A DNA stretch of 64,000 nucleotides from positions 62,001 through 126,000 of the forward strand of contig NW_005179109.1 in the NCBI RefSeq assembly GCF_000350225.1, given 5' to 3'. A model generated the notes under the pieces. It searched no databases. It worked only from the letters and a program-made list of their open reading frames with translations, and was not told the origin of the DNA. Position numbers and translations under genes: made by a program. This document shows, piece after piece, positions 1-11,741 of the stretch. This DNA comes from Chondrus crispus (lineage: Eukaryota; Rhodophyta; Florideophyceae; Gigartinales; Gigartinaceae). Position 1 is the stretch's first letter. Each line of letters opens with the position of its first letter.

Positions 1-1336
1 CGCGAAAATCATATCGTTGTGATCGCGCTTCCTTCACAGACCTCTCATGTACTTCAACCACTTAATGTGTCTGTGTTCTCGTCGTTCAAGTCTTGTTACA
101 GCGGGAGATACACAGTTATGCCCAGAGGAAAAAGTGTTTAGGTTCTTTTGATGTCTCATGTTGTATCAAATCTGCGTACAGTGCCTCGATGACGTCGTCA
201 AATATTATTAGTGGCTTTGAGAGAACGGGTATATGGTGTAGCGAAATACTTAGCGCATCGATTGAACGGCTGAAACACTTGTTCGCTAGTACTGACAATG
301 ATGCGAGCATTAATTTAGAAACGCTGGTTGACTCGTTTATGAGACGTAGTCGCAGTTTAATCAGAGAAGCTGGCGTTGGTGATGAAAGGACGGCGCTTAT
401 TGTAGTACAATTCCGTACTACAACCCCCCGAGGAGATGATACCGCGCGGGAGAGCGGGTGCTACTGTAGCGAGCGAGCGGACACGCGCCCGTCGCCGTGT
501 ACAGTAGTACCCCAAGGGTCCGACGTGGGACAGCCGGTAGCAGCGGGCGTGGCCACCGGTAACACGTGGCATAACCGTCGGCCGGGATCGTGGCCACGGA
601 CACACGTGTATAATCCGTACGGTGGCTAACTAGTAAGTAGTAGTTAATGGCACAAATTAAGTAATTGTGGTACACAGTAAGTGGCACCTATTGTAGAGGG
701 ACAGGTGTCCTGGCGTCCCACTTAGGGGTTGAGACCGGGAACACCTGCCCGTCCCAGTAAAGAGGAGGCAGACTCGCCTCCCTTCCCTTTACGGCTAAGT
801 GCTAACACCGTTCCGGTTTTTCTTTTAGTCTCAGGCTTCTAACACGTGACCGGCCGTCCGGATCTAACACCACCGTCCGGCTGTGCGTCATCGGCTACGT
901 CAGCCTTCCCTCTTTTGGATTCTGTCTGCACGTTTAGGGTTCGCGCGTGTGTAACCCAGCGGCGCGTGCTCCCTTACCTCTAACCCCCTCGTTTCCGAGT
1001 GGTCCGGACGAAGGTAGTTATACCACACGTATCAACACTCAAAGCGGTTCCAATTTAACTTCGGACGTCGTGATTGACGCCCTTAAGCGACACGATGAAA
1101 GACGAATGTCTGCGAAGGCTGCACCCAACGGTAAGAGGCAATTCGCATACGATTATAGCGAGCCCGCGGCAGATATTAGACGTCTCATTTTGTTGGCGTC
1201 CATACGGTCAATTAATCGAGACAGGCTGCAAATCAGTCGCTCTAGGCGTAGAGCGCAGCGAGCTCGGCTCGTTCGAGGTCGTTTGAGCTCTGTACCACAA
1301 GATTCGAACACTTTCATGAGCGACGAGCAACATTGA
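1..1336 (+). pseudogene. pogo/Tigger-like DDE transposase, C-terminal remnant
   Basis: The window opens inside a transposase. Frame 1 from base 1 reads a stretch with TSHVLQPLNVSVFSSFK, the usual DDE_1 motif just before the last acidic residue in pogo/Tigger transposases. From about base 95 the reading continues in another frame with NIISGFERTGIW, again a family signature. After an inserted LTR at 401-1027 it resumes near 1035 with LTSDVVIDALKRHDERR, typical of the basic tail. At least one frameshift (near 95-120) and the LTR insertion break it. Its N-terminal part lies outside the window. This would be a cut-and-paste DNA transposon inserting at TA. The family assignment rests on motif recognition only. 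Confidence 0.75.
401..1027 (+). mobile_element. Solo LTR inserted in the pogo-like transposase
   Basis: The insert starts TGTAGTAC and ends CCACA, with the TG...CA ends of LTRs. It begins with the same TGTAGTA as the chromovirus LTR at 2209. Flanking 5-mers are CTTAT (396-400) and CGTAT (1028-1032), a probable 5-bp target duplication with one change. The first 22 bases form a perfect 8-bp hairpin (401-408 with 415-422), and GGAGGC...GCCTCC near 765-781 forms another. No internal genes remain, so this is read as a solo LTR of a family related to the chromovirus. Confidence 0.55.
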
Positions 1337-1702
1337 TGTCAATATCAACGCCTCACCGCTGCCGGTCCATATTAAATGAGTAGTGGTTGATGACCTGGCA
1401 CTTTGTTTGAATTAAAATTTTGGGCCACGGCGCATTCAGCACCCTGCCAGATATTGGTTGTCTCGTGAAGAGGCTCAGAAACAAGGGTCAGTTCAAGGCT
1501 TATTTGTTATTCTAGGCAACTCCTTTTCTATTCAGCGCTACAGGGGCCTAATTGGGCTGCGGCTTCTGGTCATTTTGGACTTTTATTGAGGTTTTGGGGA
1601 CGCCGGGATGCCAATCTACGGTGTAATGCGTGTGTTAGAAGGATAAATGTGACTGAAACTTGCCGAATTATTTCGTGAAAGGTTACGTATATGTTGAATG
1701 AA

Positions 1703-1746
1703 TCACTTGCTGTCGAATCAGTCATGACTGATTCGACAGCAAGTGA
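1703..1746. repeat. Perfect 44-bp palindrome
   Basis: The stretch equals its own reverse complement over 44 bases with no spacer; each half begins TCACTTGCTGTCG. It directly abuts a second palindrome at 1747-1810. The 25 bases from 1692 (starting TGTTGAATG) recur at 51353-51377. Confidence 0.95.
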
Positions 1747-1810
1747 AGAGATGTGGGGAAACTAGATTCGTGAAACTGCAGTTTGACGAATCTAGTTTCC
1801 CCACATCTCT
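1747..1810. repeat. 64-bp palindrome with one mismatched pair
   Basis: The outer arms of 25 bases (starting AGAGATGTGGGG) and the inner AAACTGCAGTTT are all self-complementary. Only positions 1772 and 1785 (G opposite G) fail to pair. Together with 1703-1746 this makes two cruciform-capable units back to back. Confidence 0.95.
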
Positions 1811-1820
1811 TACTGTACCA

Positions 1821-1863
1821 GCTCACCAGTGGAGATGCTCAAAACCGCTCACCGGTGGAGATG
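1821..1863 (+). repeat. Two copies of a 17-bp direct repeat
   Basis: GCTCACC[A/G]GTGGAGATG occurs at 1821-1837 and 1847-1863, differing by one base. It follows the palindromes directly. Apart from this repeat I see nothing identifiable from 1340 to 1690 or from 1864 to 2131. Confidence 0.8.
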
Positions 1864-2131
1864 TTCTTATTATACCACAAAACCCAGCTTATCACACATG
1901 ACATTGGTGCCGTAGTTTCCCTGGCCACGATTGGGTTGCTCGCATCGGAGATGTGGGTTGGCACCTGGATACTGTAGTATGATCGCAAAGACGTTGCTTA
2001 CTGTAGTAAATTGGTCAGACGGAGGCCCTTTCCATTTACAGTAGGATGTAAGGTTGGTACATTACTGCTAGGACACCGCTCTGTCTTTAAATAAAGTTAC
2101 TCTATTTCGATAGTTGTGACACCTCCCCTTT

Positions 2132-2190
2132 ACCAACCTCGTCTTTCGCCCTTGGTCACTCCTGGCCCCTCCGGTCACCGCACCTTCCAC
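2132..2190 (+). repeat. Dispersed repeat, copy A
   Basis: These 59 bases, starting ACCAACCTCGTCTTTCGCCC, match the reverse complement of 22614-22672 with few differences. The copy sits just upstream of the chromovirus 5' LTR. It may be part of a short non-autonomous element; its full extent is unclear. Confidence 0.75.
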
Positions 2191-2208
2191 GTCCCCAAGA
2201 GTACCAGG

Positions 2209-2888
2209 TGTAGTATACCCCCCCTTGGGGCTTTTTAGATTAGATCAACAACGGATCCAATACTGTAGAGCCTCGGGCTCTACAGTACTACCGCGCGTGG
2301 CCACGTGTACCCCTCGGGTACAGGGCGCACGCGCGTACACGTGTACACGTGTATCGCGCGGGACGGAAGCGCGCGCATACACGTGTACTGTCAGCCACGA
2401 TGGCTGACAGTATTACAGTACGGCCCGATCCGTGCTACAGTAGACCACTACAGTACTTCGGTACTGTAGTGTTATTGGTTGTTTTGTATATTAAATATGG
2501 AGCGGACCGGCGGCGGTGGAAGAGGACAAGCACGGACTGGTCACCCACCGACCGTCAAGGTCCGACTTCCCGCTTATTCTAAGGTAACGCTCGCTAATTA
2601 CCTTAGAAGCGGCACCGAGCGCGGGTTGAGGACGCGCGCGGTACGCCCACGAGCCGGCTCCGCCTCCGCCCGTCGGTACTGGATCGTTACCCAGTACCGC
2701 ACCGGGGCGTCGAGGCGTCGAACCGCTCGCGCGTACCGGCGTCCTCCCCGTTCCCGCTCTACCACGCTACCCGGGCCCGCTGCCCGGTGCCGTTAGCTGG
2801 TGTCCCGCTTCACCCCCGTCTTCCCGATCGACAAGGGTCTCGGTCGAACTGTGCATACACCCCTATCGCTGGGGGTGTTTATGCTACA
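2209..2888 (+). repeat. Chromovirus 5' LTR
   Basis: It starts TGTAGTATA and ends TGCTACA, matching 16956-17629. It contains a chain of perfect hairpins: 2261-2287 (arms TACTGTAGAGCC), 2386-2412 (arms TACTGTCAGCCA), 2446-2471 (11-bp arms closing a TTCG loop as C(TTCG)G), 2577-2608 (arms TTCTAAGGTAA) and 2674-2699 (arms CGGTACTGG). Confidence 0.92.
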
Positions 2889-2889
2889 G

Positions 2890-2905
2890 TGGTCTCCCGA
2901 CCTAG
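2890..2905 (+). other. Primer-binding site of the chromovirus
   Basis: TGGTCTCCCGACCTAG begins one base after the 5' LTR, so it would pair with a tRNA 3' end in CCA. The same 16 bases follow the LTR end of the second element at 47731-47746, which supports the call. I did not identify the tRNA. Confidence 0.7.
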
Positions 2906-2968
2906 AAGACCCTGGAGACCGATCTCTGAGAAGACTTCCGCTTCCTTCCGCGAACCGATTGCGTCGAG

Positions 2969-5540
2969 ATGAGCCAAGAGTTTCAGCCCTCGATCCGCTC
3001 CGAAGCGGCGGATCTGAGTCCGGCCGCTGTGCAGTCCCCATCCGCCCCGTCGGGCGATGGCGACGCAGTTCCTCGTGACTGCGAACCGTCGCTCGGATCC
3101 TCCGAGGAAAGAGCGGCGGCGATGTTTGAACGCATAGCCGAATACATCGAGGAAGTCCGTACTTCCCTTCGGATCGATGTATCGGACCATGTATACACTC
3201 GGTGTATGGCCGAACTCCGCTCCCTGCGTGAAGGGAAGTTCGATAGAGTGAGGCAGTCCTTAGAGAATCTCCGAGCACTGATCGACGAGTTACACTCGCG
3301 GATAGTGCTCGTCGAAGACTCCCGTTTCGCCTCGCCCGGACCGTCCGGGCAAAGTCGCCCTGAGAGGCCGAACTCCGTGAGACGACCCGAGGACCGAACC
3401 TCTCCGTCCGCAGAGCAATTGGGTGCGTTCGCGAACCTCTCCTCTGAGCTCGACGCCACTCGTCGGCGTGCTCGTGACATGGAACGTACCATGACCGAAA
3501 GGCTACCCGGTGCCCCCTCGAGAGGACCCGGTGGTACCACCGTACCTCCGAGCGCCGCCGCCCCCGAAGGTTGGCGTCCGACTGATGCGGCTACCAGTCG
3601 GACTGCAGAAGGAAGCCGTCCTCCAATAGACGCGAACTTCGCGTCTGAGACCCAAGCCCTGCCGTCTATCGCCGGAAGTAGGCGGCAAGTGGACCGCGTA
3701 TCGTACGCGGACGAACAGGACCGTGGAGGAACCGCCCACGGATCCGGAGAACCGATGTCCTCCGTCGATCCCCGCTGGGGCGGCTACCCACCGGCGAATT
3801 ACGCCGAGCATCCAGGTCCGGTAGTCGTCCGTACGCTACCGGTTACCTCCTTCGGCACGCTGGGTCCCGCTGAACCCGGCTCGAGCCGGTACATACGATA
3901 ATCCAAGAGTTCAGCGCCGTTGCTGACTATCGTATGTACCGCTTGGATAATACCTCGAGGCTCGTTATCTCGGGTGACGCGGGACGGATCGCGAAGTACG
4001 TCCAACGCTGTCGTGTGATCCGTCCCACGATGCACAGCTTCGACGGTACCGACCCGATCCAGCTGCTGCCGTTCTTGAAGGATATCCGAATCACCTTCAA
4101 CTCGCAACACCTGATCGAAGGTGTTGCGACACGAGTCCTCGCGCACTTCCTCGAGCGCGACGCGGAGCGCCTGTATACGAGTTATACGATGCGTGGTCTC
4201 CGTGCCGGCCAGCTCCACGACGACGTGAGCTGGCCGGGGCTCGTGAATCAATTCTTTAAACGCTACCTCACGGACGACGTGTTAGGTGAAGCGTACGATG
4301 CTGTCGCTACGGCGCGACAGCAATGGCATGAGACGGAAAGCACGTTTGCTGACCGACTCGAGATTGCCGCGTTCCGATGCACGGCAGTCTTCTCCGAACA
4401 GTCCCTCGCGCACTACTTCGTGCGGGGACTTGCACCGGCCACCCGTGCCGCAGTATCCGAAACTGTGCAAAGGCTGCCAGGCAGTCAGAAGACCGATCTT
4501 CTGACCATCCGCCGTATCGCCACGGCGGAAGGTACAACGTACCGCGCCCGGCGCGGTTTACCTCTGCCGGATTCGAAACCGGCAGGGAAGGCTGGTAGGA
4601 CTACGAAGTCCGCCGCGACAAGTTCGCCCGCCTCGACCCTCTATATCGGGGAGGATGAGTGGCAGGCCGACCCTGTCCTCATTACGCAAGGAGCAGGGCC
4701 CGTGGGGGCACAAACCCCCTCACCGATGTCGACCAGAACGACATCGAGTTACGCGACCGCCTTTGCAGCCACTCCAAGAGTGGCAAGGGGTACGGACCCC
4801 CGTGTCGCAGATCTCGACATATCGAACCGAGATGCAGGAGGCAGAGCGCCTCGCGTGCCCCTCCTCACCCATGAGGAGTCGCGGCACGCGGCGACCTTCG
4901 CCTCAACGGACGGTAGCGCGTACGTGTGCTGGCTATGCCGTACGTACGGGCATGCCATGTACGCGTGCCCGTTCCTGTCGCCGGAACAACGAATGTTCAC
5001 GGCGTACAGGAACTACCGCTACCAGATGGAGACGCGCCCCGGTGCGCGTAATCTCCTCCGGCAAGCGGCGAGCGAGGGCCGTCCCCTGCGTCAAGGTTTC
5101 CCGAACCGATCGGGTGGGGGCGTGCACTTCGCCCCGCGTGGAGGCGGGTACCGTCGTAACGAAGTTGATCGTCGGGATCGACCCGCCTACCGGCAGGCGG
5201 ACACCAGGTACCCCTACAAGAAGAAAGAGGGGACCGAGACCGTCCTCGGTTACCCCAACAGGTACAAAATGCGATAATGTACCTGCAAGACTGGGTAGAG
5301 GATCCGTACCCTCTACTCACGGAGGGTCACGAAGGACAGCCGACTCGCTTCGTCCCCCATATCCTGCGACGACTGGACGCCGCAGGTCAAGGCCCAAAAG
5401 TACCCGAGTACTTCGCCAAGGCCGCCGAGCCGCAGTGGGGGAATCGTCCCGACCCACGCGGACGGCTACCCGAAGAAGACCTGGCCGTCGATAGCCAGAA
5501 GGTTAGCTCCGATAGCACGGGTAGTTCGAAAAAAGGGTAA
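2969..5540 (+). CDS. gag region of the chromovirus
   Basis: The encoded protein corresponds along its length to the gag of the second element (47812-50118). Shared stretches include [33 protein letters not shown] and YMYACPFLSPEQ-like segments. It has a charged N-terminal half and a CWLCRTYGHAMYACPF knuckle-like Cys/His motif near 4926-4973, the expected place for a nucleic-acid-binding zinc knuckle. An arginine- and glycine-rich tail follows, and a further short frame beginning MYLQDW also has a counterpart in the second element. Gag forms the particle that packages the element RNA. The region is broken. Confidence 0.75.
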
Positions 5541-5680
5541 AGACGGTTACGTACACGCGGTCGCGTGAGCCGTCTTTTCCGCACGAAATAGACCCGACCC
5601 CGCGTGCTCGCCAAGGACACGGGGGGTATTGTCCGATAAGACATCCCCCGCTACCGGAGGCGAGCACGAGAGCTCCTGTA

Positions 5681-8600
5681 ATGCCGATACCGGACGGAGC
5701 GCACGTCGAGGCCTCCGAAGGCCCGACGTTAGGAGAACAAGACACGGGGACAGCCGACGTCCCGGTGAGGCGTAGCGATGGCGACGGGGGCAACGACGAC
5801 CGAAAAGATTCCGTCGACCCCCTGACTCCCGCGAGCCCAAGGTCGCCGGAGAAAGGTCCGTGTCGTACGTACTCGAGTAATCCGAGGGGCGTCACTGATC
5901 CGCGGACGCCCCGAGGAAGGGGGAGAAAGAAACGCAAGCGGGGCCAGCACCGAAATCGAAGGCCCCGGCGGAACGACCTCACCGATAAGGTCGCCCCGAA
6001 GGTTGTCGACGGCGTCATTTGCCTTATGACGTCGAAGATCTACAACGTCCTCGGCTCGATAGCCACAGAGGGAAATGCATTTAAACCCCGCACGATCGCC
6101 GTTAATACGTGCTCGGGGTATAATCTGGTGAGGAAGGCCGACCTTCCCCCCGATTGGACGCGTTACGTCGTGCACGACGCGCCTCTGCCACGATTGACAG
6201 GCGCGAATTGCAACCCCCTCAAGCTTTCAGCCGTCGTCCGCCTGGCCGTGCGGTTGAGGAACACGGTGTTCCGAATTCCGTTCGTAGTCGCGGACCGGCT
6301 CGCCGTGCCGGTCCTCCTCGGCACGGCCTTCATCGATACGCACGGGCGATGTATCGACATCGAAGCTCAACGAATGAAGCTACGCCAAGGCGGTTCTGTC
6401 GCCATCGTCGACGGAAAGGGGGAGTTGACTCCCCCTACCAGGCGACACGGACGACACACGGGTCGGCCGGACGTACGCGAGGAGGCCCCGCAGGCGATCC
6501 GAATCGCCCGCTGGGTTACCATCCCCGCGATGTCAAAAGCCCGCGTGCGTGTGACAACCGCGGGGAGGGGCCTCGTGTTCCTGGAGCCCAAGCCCTCACT
6601 CCAACACCGACATGGAGTGAGGCTGACAAATGGCGTCTCGGAGGTCCTACCGAATCAGACCTTCGACGTCATCGTCGCCAATTTCTCACGACGAGAAAGG
6701 AGGCTTCCGAAGCACACCGTCGTGGGATACGCGAAGCGCAACCCTCTCGCGATCCTCACTCCCGAACGTAAGGTCGCCGAGGGGATCGCGCACGCGCTAC
6801 ACCTGACCGACTTGACCGATCAAGTCGGTGGGATAGGAGTTGGCCGATCCAACTCCGACGATAAGACCACCGCCGGGGACAGGGGGGTCGACCCGGACGA
6901 ATGGTCACCTTTATGCCAACTGACGGCGAGGGGTACTGTACTCCCCCAGCAAAAGGATCCCGAAAATCCACCGATGGATTGGGAAAAAGAGATCGACCTG
7001 TCATACATCGACGATGACAAGCTCCGTGGCCACGTACTCGAGATGCTCCGTAAGCACTCGAGTCTGTGGAGCGGTGCGCTTGGGACGATCCAAGCCACGG
7101 AGCATCGCATTCCCCTCGAACCGGAAACGAAACCGATTCGTTCTATGCCCTATCGGAAGGGCCCGGCCATGCGCGAAATGGTCGCGAAGGAGGTCAACAA
7201 GATGTTGAACGCAGGGGTTATCGAACCCGCGAGCACCGAGTGGGCGTCCCCTGTGGTGCTCGTACCGAAGAAAGACGGGTCTCTTCGGTTCTGCGTGGAC
7301 TACCGGCGTCTCAACGGGAAGACCGCAGCGGATTCGTATCCGCTGCCACGGATGGACGACTGCATCGACTCGTTAGGAGATGCAGCCGTCTTCACCACGT
7401 TGGACTGCAATTCCGGTTATTGGCAGATCCCGGTCGCTCCGGAAGACCGGGATAAGACCACGTTTACGACGCACATGGGCACGTTTCGCCACTTGCGCAT
7501 ATCGTTTGGACTCAAAGGGGCACCGGCCATCTTCCAACGTGCCCTCGACATCATACTCTCCGGAGTCCGCTGGCAAATATGCCTTGTCTATCTCGACGAC
7601 GTGATCGTGTTCTCCCGTACGCACGGAGAACACGCGAGGCATCTCGATACCGTCTTGAGCTTATTGCGGAGTTCCAGTATCTCCCTTAAGCTCAAGAAGT
7701 GCAGCTCCTTCCGACCGAAGGTGCACTACCTGGGGCACGTCATCTCCCCCGGCAAGTTGAGCGTGGCTGATACGGCGGCCGACGCTTTCAAGACGTTCAC
7801 GTTCCCGAGGACGTTGACGCAAGTGCCCTCGTTCCTCGGGGCGTGTAACGTATACCGCCGATTCGTTAAGGGGTTCGCTAAGATTGCGCGTCCTCTGACC
7901 GACATGACGGGCAAGGATTCGGATCCCGATTTCTATAACCCCACGGAGCTGCAACTTCAGGCGTTCGAGAACCTTAAGAAGTGCATGATCGCTCCGCCGA
8001 TCCTCGCGTTGCCCCGGCACGGTCGTCCGTACATGATAGACACCGACGCGAGTGCCTATCAACTCGGCTGCACCCTACTTCAGGAGCAGGAAGAGCCGAA
8101 CGACTGGCGCCCCGTGGGGTATTGGTCGTACTCACTGTCCGATAGTGAGCGCAACTACAGCGCTACCGAACGTGAGTGCTTCGCCGTAGTGTGGGCCGTC
8201 CGCACACTACGGCCGTACGTAGAAGGCACGAAGTTCACCGTACGGACGGACCATGAGGCCCTCGGATGGCTCATGTCCCTACCGAGAGTTCCGGAAGACT
8301 CACCCGGTGGCGGCTACGTCTGGCTGAATACGATTTAACCATTCAGTACCGCCCCGGATGCGTGCATCAGGTGCCCGATGCCCTGTCACGATTCGTATCG
8401 CCGAAGGTCGCCGATGACCCTCGCCCCACCGTCGAGGGGGATGACGACGTCCCCACTTGCGACGGGGGCACCACAGTTCGAGACGTATCGAACGAGCTCG
8501 CGGACAACGTTTGTACCGCAAGCTGCGATCATCAGGCCGTCCATGTCTTCGTAACGACACGGAATCAAGCCGAAGCCCGAACAAGGTCACGCGCACGGAC

Positions 8601-10259
8601 GCTCGACGAACTGCGAGGTGACGACGAAGCCCCCGCTCTCCAATAACCCACTTCGTTTTGGGAGGAGAACGACGAGTTCGACGCCGTCTACATCCAGCGC
8701 GCCGAAGACCCCGAGGCTGGCGCGCTCGACTCCCGGTCGCCCCACCGCAGGACGACCTTCCGGCCCCTCTTACGATAGAGGAGATAGCCGAGGAGCAACG
8801 CGTGGATGACTTCTGCCAAACCGTTTTGGCACGACAGTCAGAGTTCCGGGACTCCGCGTTCTTCGAGGACCACCAAGGGGTGCTCAAGCGGAGACACCCC
8901 TTCGACCCTGATATCGTTCAGGTGGTGGTACCTCGAACGCTCCGCGCCAGGCTCCTTCGCCTGTGCCACAACCCGGCCATTGCCGGGCACCCGGGCCAGA
9001 ACTGTATGTACTACGCACTTCGATGCGAGTACTACTGGCCCCACCTGGCTGCAGACGTCGCAGCCACGGTGCGGGGGTGTCGAACCTGCGCGATGAACCG
9101 GGTGAAGCTGAGGAAACATCTCAACCGATTGAGATTGTTTCCAGCTACGATGCCCCTTGAGAGCCTCGCGATCGACATCTTGGGGCCGCTCCCCAAGACG
9201 AAGACAGGAAAAAGATTCCTGCTTGTGATTACGGACCGCTTCAGTAAGCTAACGCAAGTCGTTGCGCTCCGCACGATAACAGCGCACACGGTCGCAGTTG
9301 CGTTCTGCGACTCGTGGGTGTTCAAGTATGGCGTCCCTCGCACGTTGCTTTCGGACAACGGCCCTCAGTTTAATGCCAAGTTCTTCCACAGTACGTGCCA
9401 CGTTCTGGGGATAACGAATTTGTACACTTCGGCGTACCATCCCCTGACGAACGGGCAAGTCGAGCGATATAACCGAACAATCGCCTCGATGCTGAGTAAC
9501 TACGTGGGTGAACACCAGGACGACTGGGATGTGTACGTAGGGCCGCTTACGTATGCGTACAACTCCCACGTACATCGCACCACACGCACCACGCTGTTTG
9601 AGCTCGTGCTCAGCAGGCCACCGCCGGAGTTCTCTCTCCGACGGGCGGACGGCGACGCGCTCCCTTCCGATAGGGGGAACCAACGTGCCGAGTTCCTCAA
9701 GACCTTGGATTCGACTATCCAGAAGGCCTACGGGGGCCTGCGTCGCACGCAGGCTCGCCACAAGCGCGACTTCGATAAGCGCATACGACGTATTAATTCC
9801 CGGCTCCGTCCCGGAGAATACGTATATCTCAACCCCACCGATAGAGCTAAGACATCGAACAAGCTCGCCTCGCCCGCGGTCGGACCCTACCGCGTGCTCG
9901 TCAAAGACCGCCGCACCATCACGATCGATCGTGATGGGGTCACCGAGCGAGTCTCCGCCGACCGCTCCGTGTACGCGCCGTCTCCGATAGACGGGCAACG
10001 AGCAAGTACGACGACCTCGCGGGACCTCGCCGATAAGGTCACGGCGGGAACGCAGTATGCCGTCGAACGGCTACTGAGACATCGAGTCATGGAAGACGGA
10101 ACTACGGAGTTCCTCATCAAGTGGGCGGATTACGACACACCCACTTGGACTGCGCGGACTCACGTCCCGGAGGAGTTCGTGTCTCGTTACACCCAACGCC
10201 TCCGGAGACGTACCGGCAGGGACCTCACCCAAACCGTGAACGCGGACGTTCACGCTTAA
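5681..10259 (+). CDS. pol region: protease, RT, RNase H, integrase, chromodomain
   Basis: In order the region shows a protease-like segment (VNTCSGYNLV near 6100 and LLGTAFIDTHGRCIDIE near 6320), then a reverse transcriptase with RFCVDYRRLNGKTAADSYPLP, TTLDCNSGYWQI and YLDDVIVF. RNase H follows (ACNVYRRFVKGF connection, YMIDTDASAYQLG, YSATERECFAVVWA). The integrase has an HHCC zinc finger (HPGQNC...CRTCAMNR) and a core with LAIDILGP, LLSDNGPQF and NGQVERYN. The terminal chromodomain reads YAVERLL...EFLIKWADYDTPTW. These enzymes copy the RNA, integrate the DNA and, through the chromodomain, are thought to steer insertion to marked chromatin. The region is broken in about one or two places; most of it is open. 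Confidence 0.92.
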
Positions 10260-11340
10260 CGAGGGGCCCTCAATCGCTCCTTCGCGGATTAACCCCAGCC
10301 TGCACGAACAGACTAAAATGGGAAGCGAAGGAGGTCGCCGGACCCTATCAGAGGGTCATAGCCGGGGACGCGTTCAAGTCAAGTCGTCTTGACTTCTCGG
10401 ACGTCAAGGACGCGAGACATAAGAATAGAACAGTACGAACTGCCTGAAAAAAAGGTTGGGCCCTCGTAATGACCGACATTACGAGGACTGCAATACCCCG
10501 CTCGGATCGGAAAAGTCGGACGCCCCCCCCCCCCCCCCGAACAGGATTGCCGGACGATCCGTTAAGTCCAGCAACCACGGCGAGAAGGGGCGCCCGATGA
10601 ACGAGGCGATCAGCGGTGGAATCACGAGAGCCCCTCGGTGGGCAGAGTAAGCGACCAGAATGCCTGTTGCTTGTGTTTCGGAATATCCGAGAAGGTTGAG
10701 GCTCACTTCAAGGCCTCAGTCCGCATCAGGGTCCGATAATCCGACGGACAACGTGGTCATGACCCTATCGATAGGGGTCGTGCGCGAGGAAACGCGCAAA
10801 AGGCGTTTTCAGATGAGCAGGAGAGTGAAGCTGTGTTCGCCTCAACAGTGGCCAGGATAGTTAAGGAAGGGGCGGAAGCGCGAGAGCAACTCGGTCGGAG
10901 GGGCACCAATATATGCGTACGGACGGGAGACACTTCAAAACCACTGCCGAGACATGCCCCGTAATAAAGAAAATTACGGGGCATGAGAACTTTACACGTG
11001 AGCGACGCCGGAGGTGCGCGCCATGCACCAACACCGATTGCGTCATCACCAAATCACTGCCGCCACCATACCCCGAAAATAACGAAAAAATTAATGGGGA
11101 AAAATTACAGCAGCACGTGCGCGGCGTGCCCAGGTACTGTACGACGGGCAACCCCACCGCCTCCGCCTCCCGAAAAAAAATATAGACAAAAAAGGGTAGG
11201 GGTGGCCACAGTGCACCGGTGGACATGTGCATTGCTGGAAAGTCGAGGCAAGCTTGATTTCTCACACCGACGCCGCCGCCGTCTGAAATTTTGAAAAAAA
11301 AGGAAGCAGTAAGCCTCGGACACGTGCATTGCTGGACTAT
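10260..11340 (+). other. Hairpin-rich non-coding section after pol
   Basis: I see no convincing gene. Perfect hairpins follow one another: 10341-10357, 10376-10395 (AAGTCAA/TTGACTT), 10462-10486 (CCTCGTAATG/CATTACGAGG), 10761-10779 and 10953-10985 (13-bp arms starting CATGCCCCGTAAT, loop AAAGAAA). A run of 16 C lies at 10523-10538. From about 11030 to 11340 three diverged copies of a roughly 100-bp unit recur, each with a CCGCC tract, an A-rich stretch and (A/G)TGCATTGCTGG in the last two. Confidence 0.6.
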
Positions 11341-11741
11341 CGCAGCATGTCCGGCGGGCTGGCACGTGACGACAGAAACAACCAAGCGAAATTAGGCCAC
11401 CCCACCCGAACGCGCCTCGATGAGGACACCTCCGCAGTGCCGACGGGCCCATCGCCCACGCCTCGGCCTGTCCCTCAACGACGGACTGCCCACCCTCTCA
11501 ACTCTGCTGGCGAGGCCGTCCGGCCAGTTTTCGCATCAGTCGTATCAGCGGTTCCGGTCGCTACCGCCCTTATCGGCCGGAAACGCGACCTCCGCAGCGG
11601 ACAACGAATCCCGACTCGAGTGGGCAAGGGAAGAGAAAAGGGGGGCACGATGAAGCAGACTATTAAGGAGAATGCTAAACGTCCACATCGCACTCTTAAC
11701 ACCGAAAAACGAGGACCTGACCCTCGCTTCGCCTCTGCAGA

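Noticed and set aside
2225-2796. Short frames within the LTR
   Set aside because: They consist of translated hairpins and are repeated in the 3' LTR; no protein features.
10523-10538. C run as a functional quadruplex
   Set aside because: A single homopolymer without spaced tracts is better seen as a slippage-prone run.
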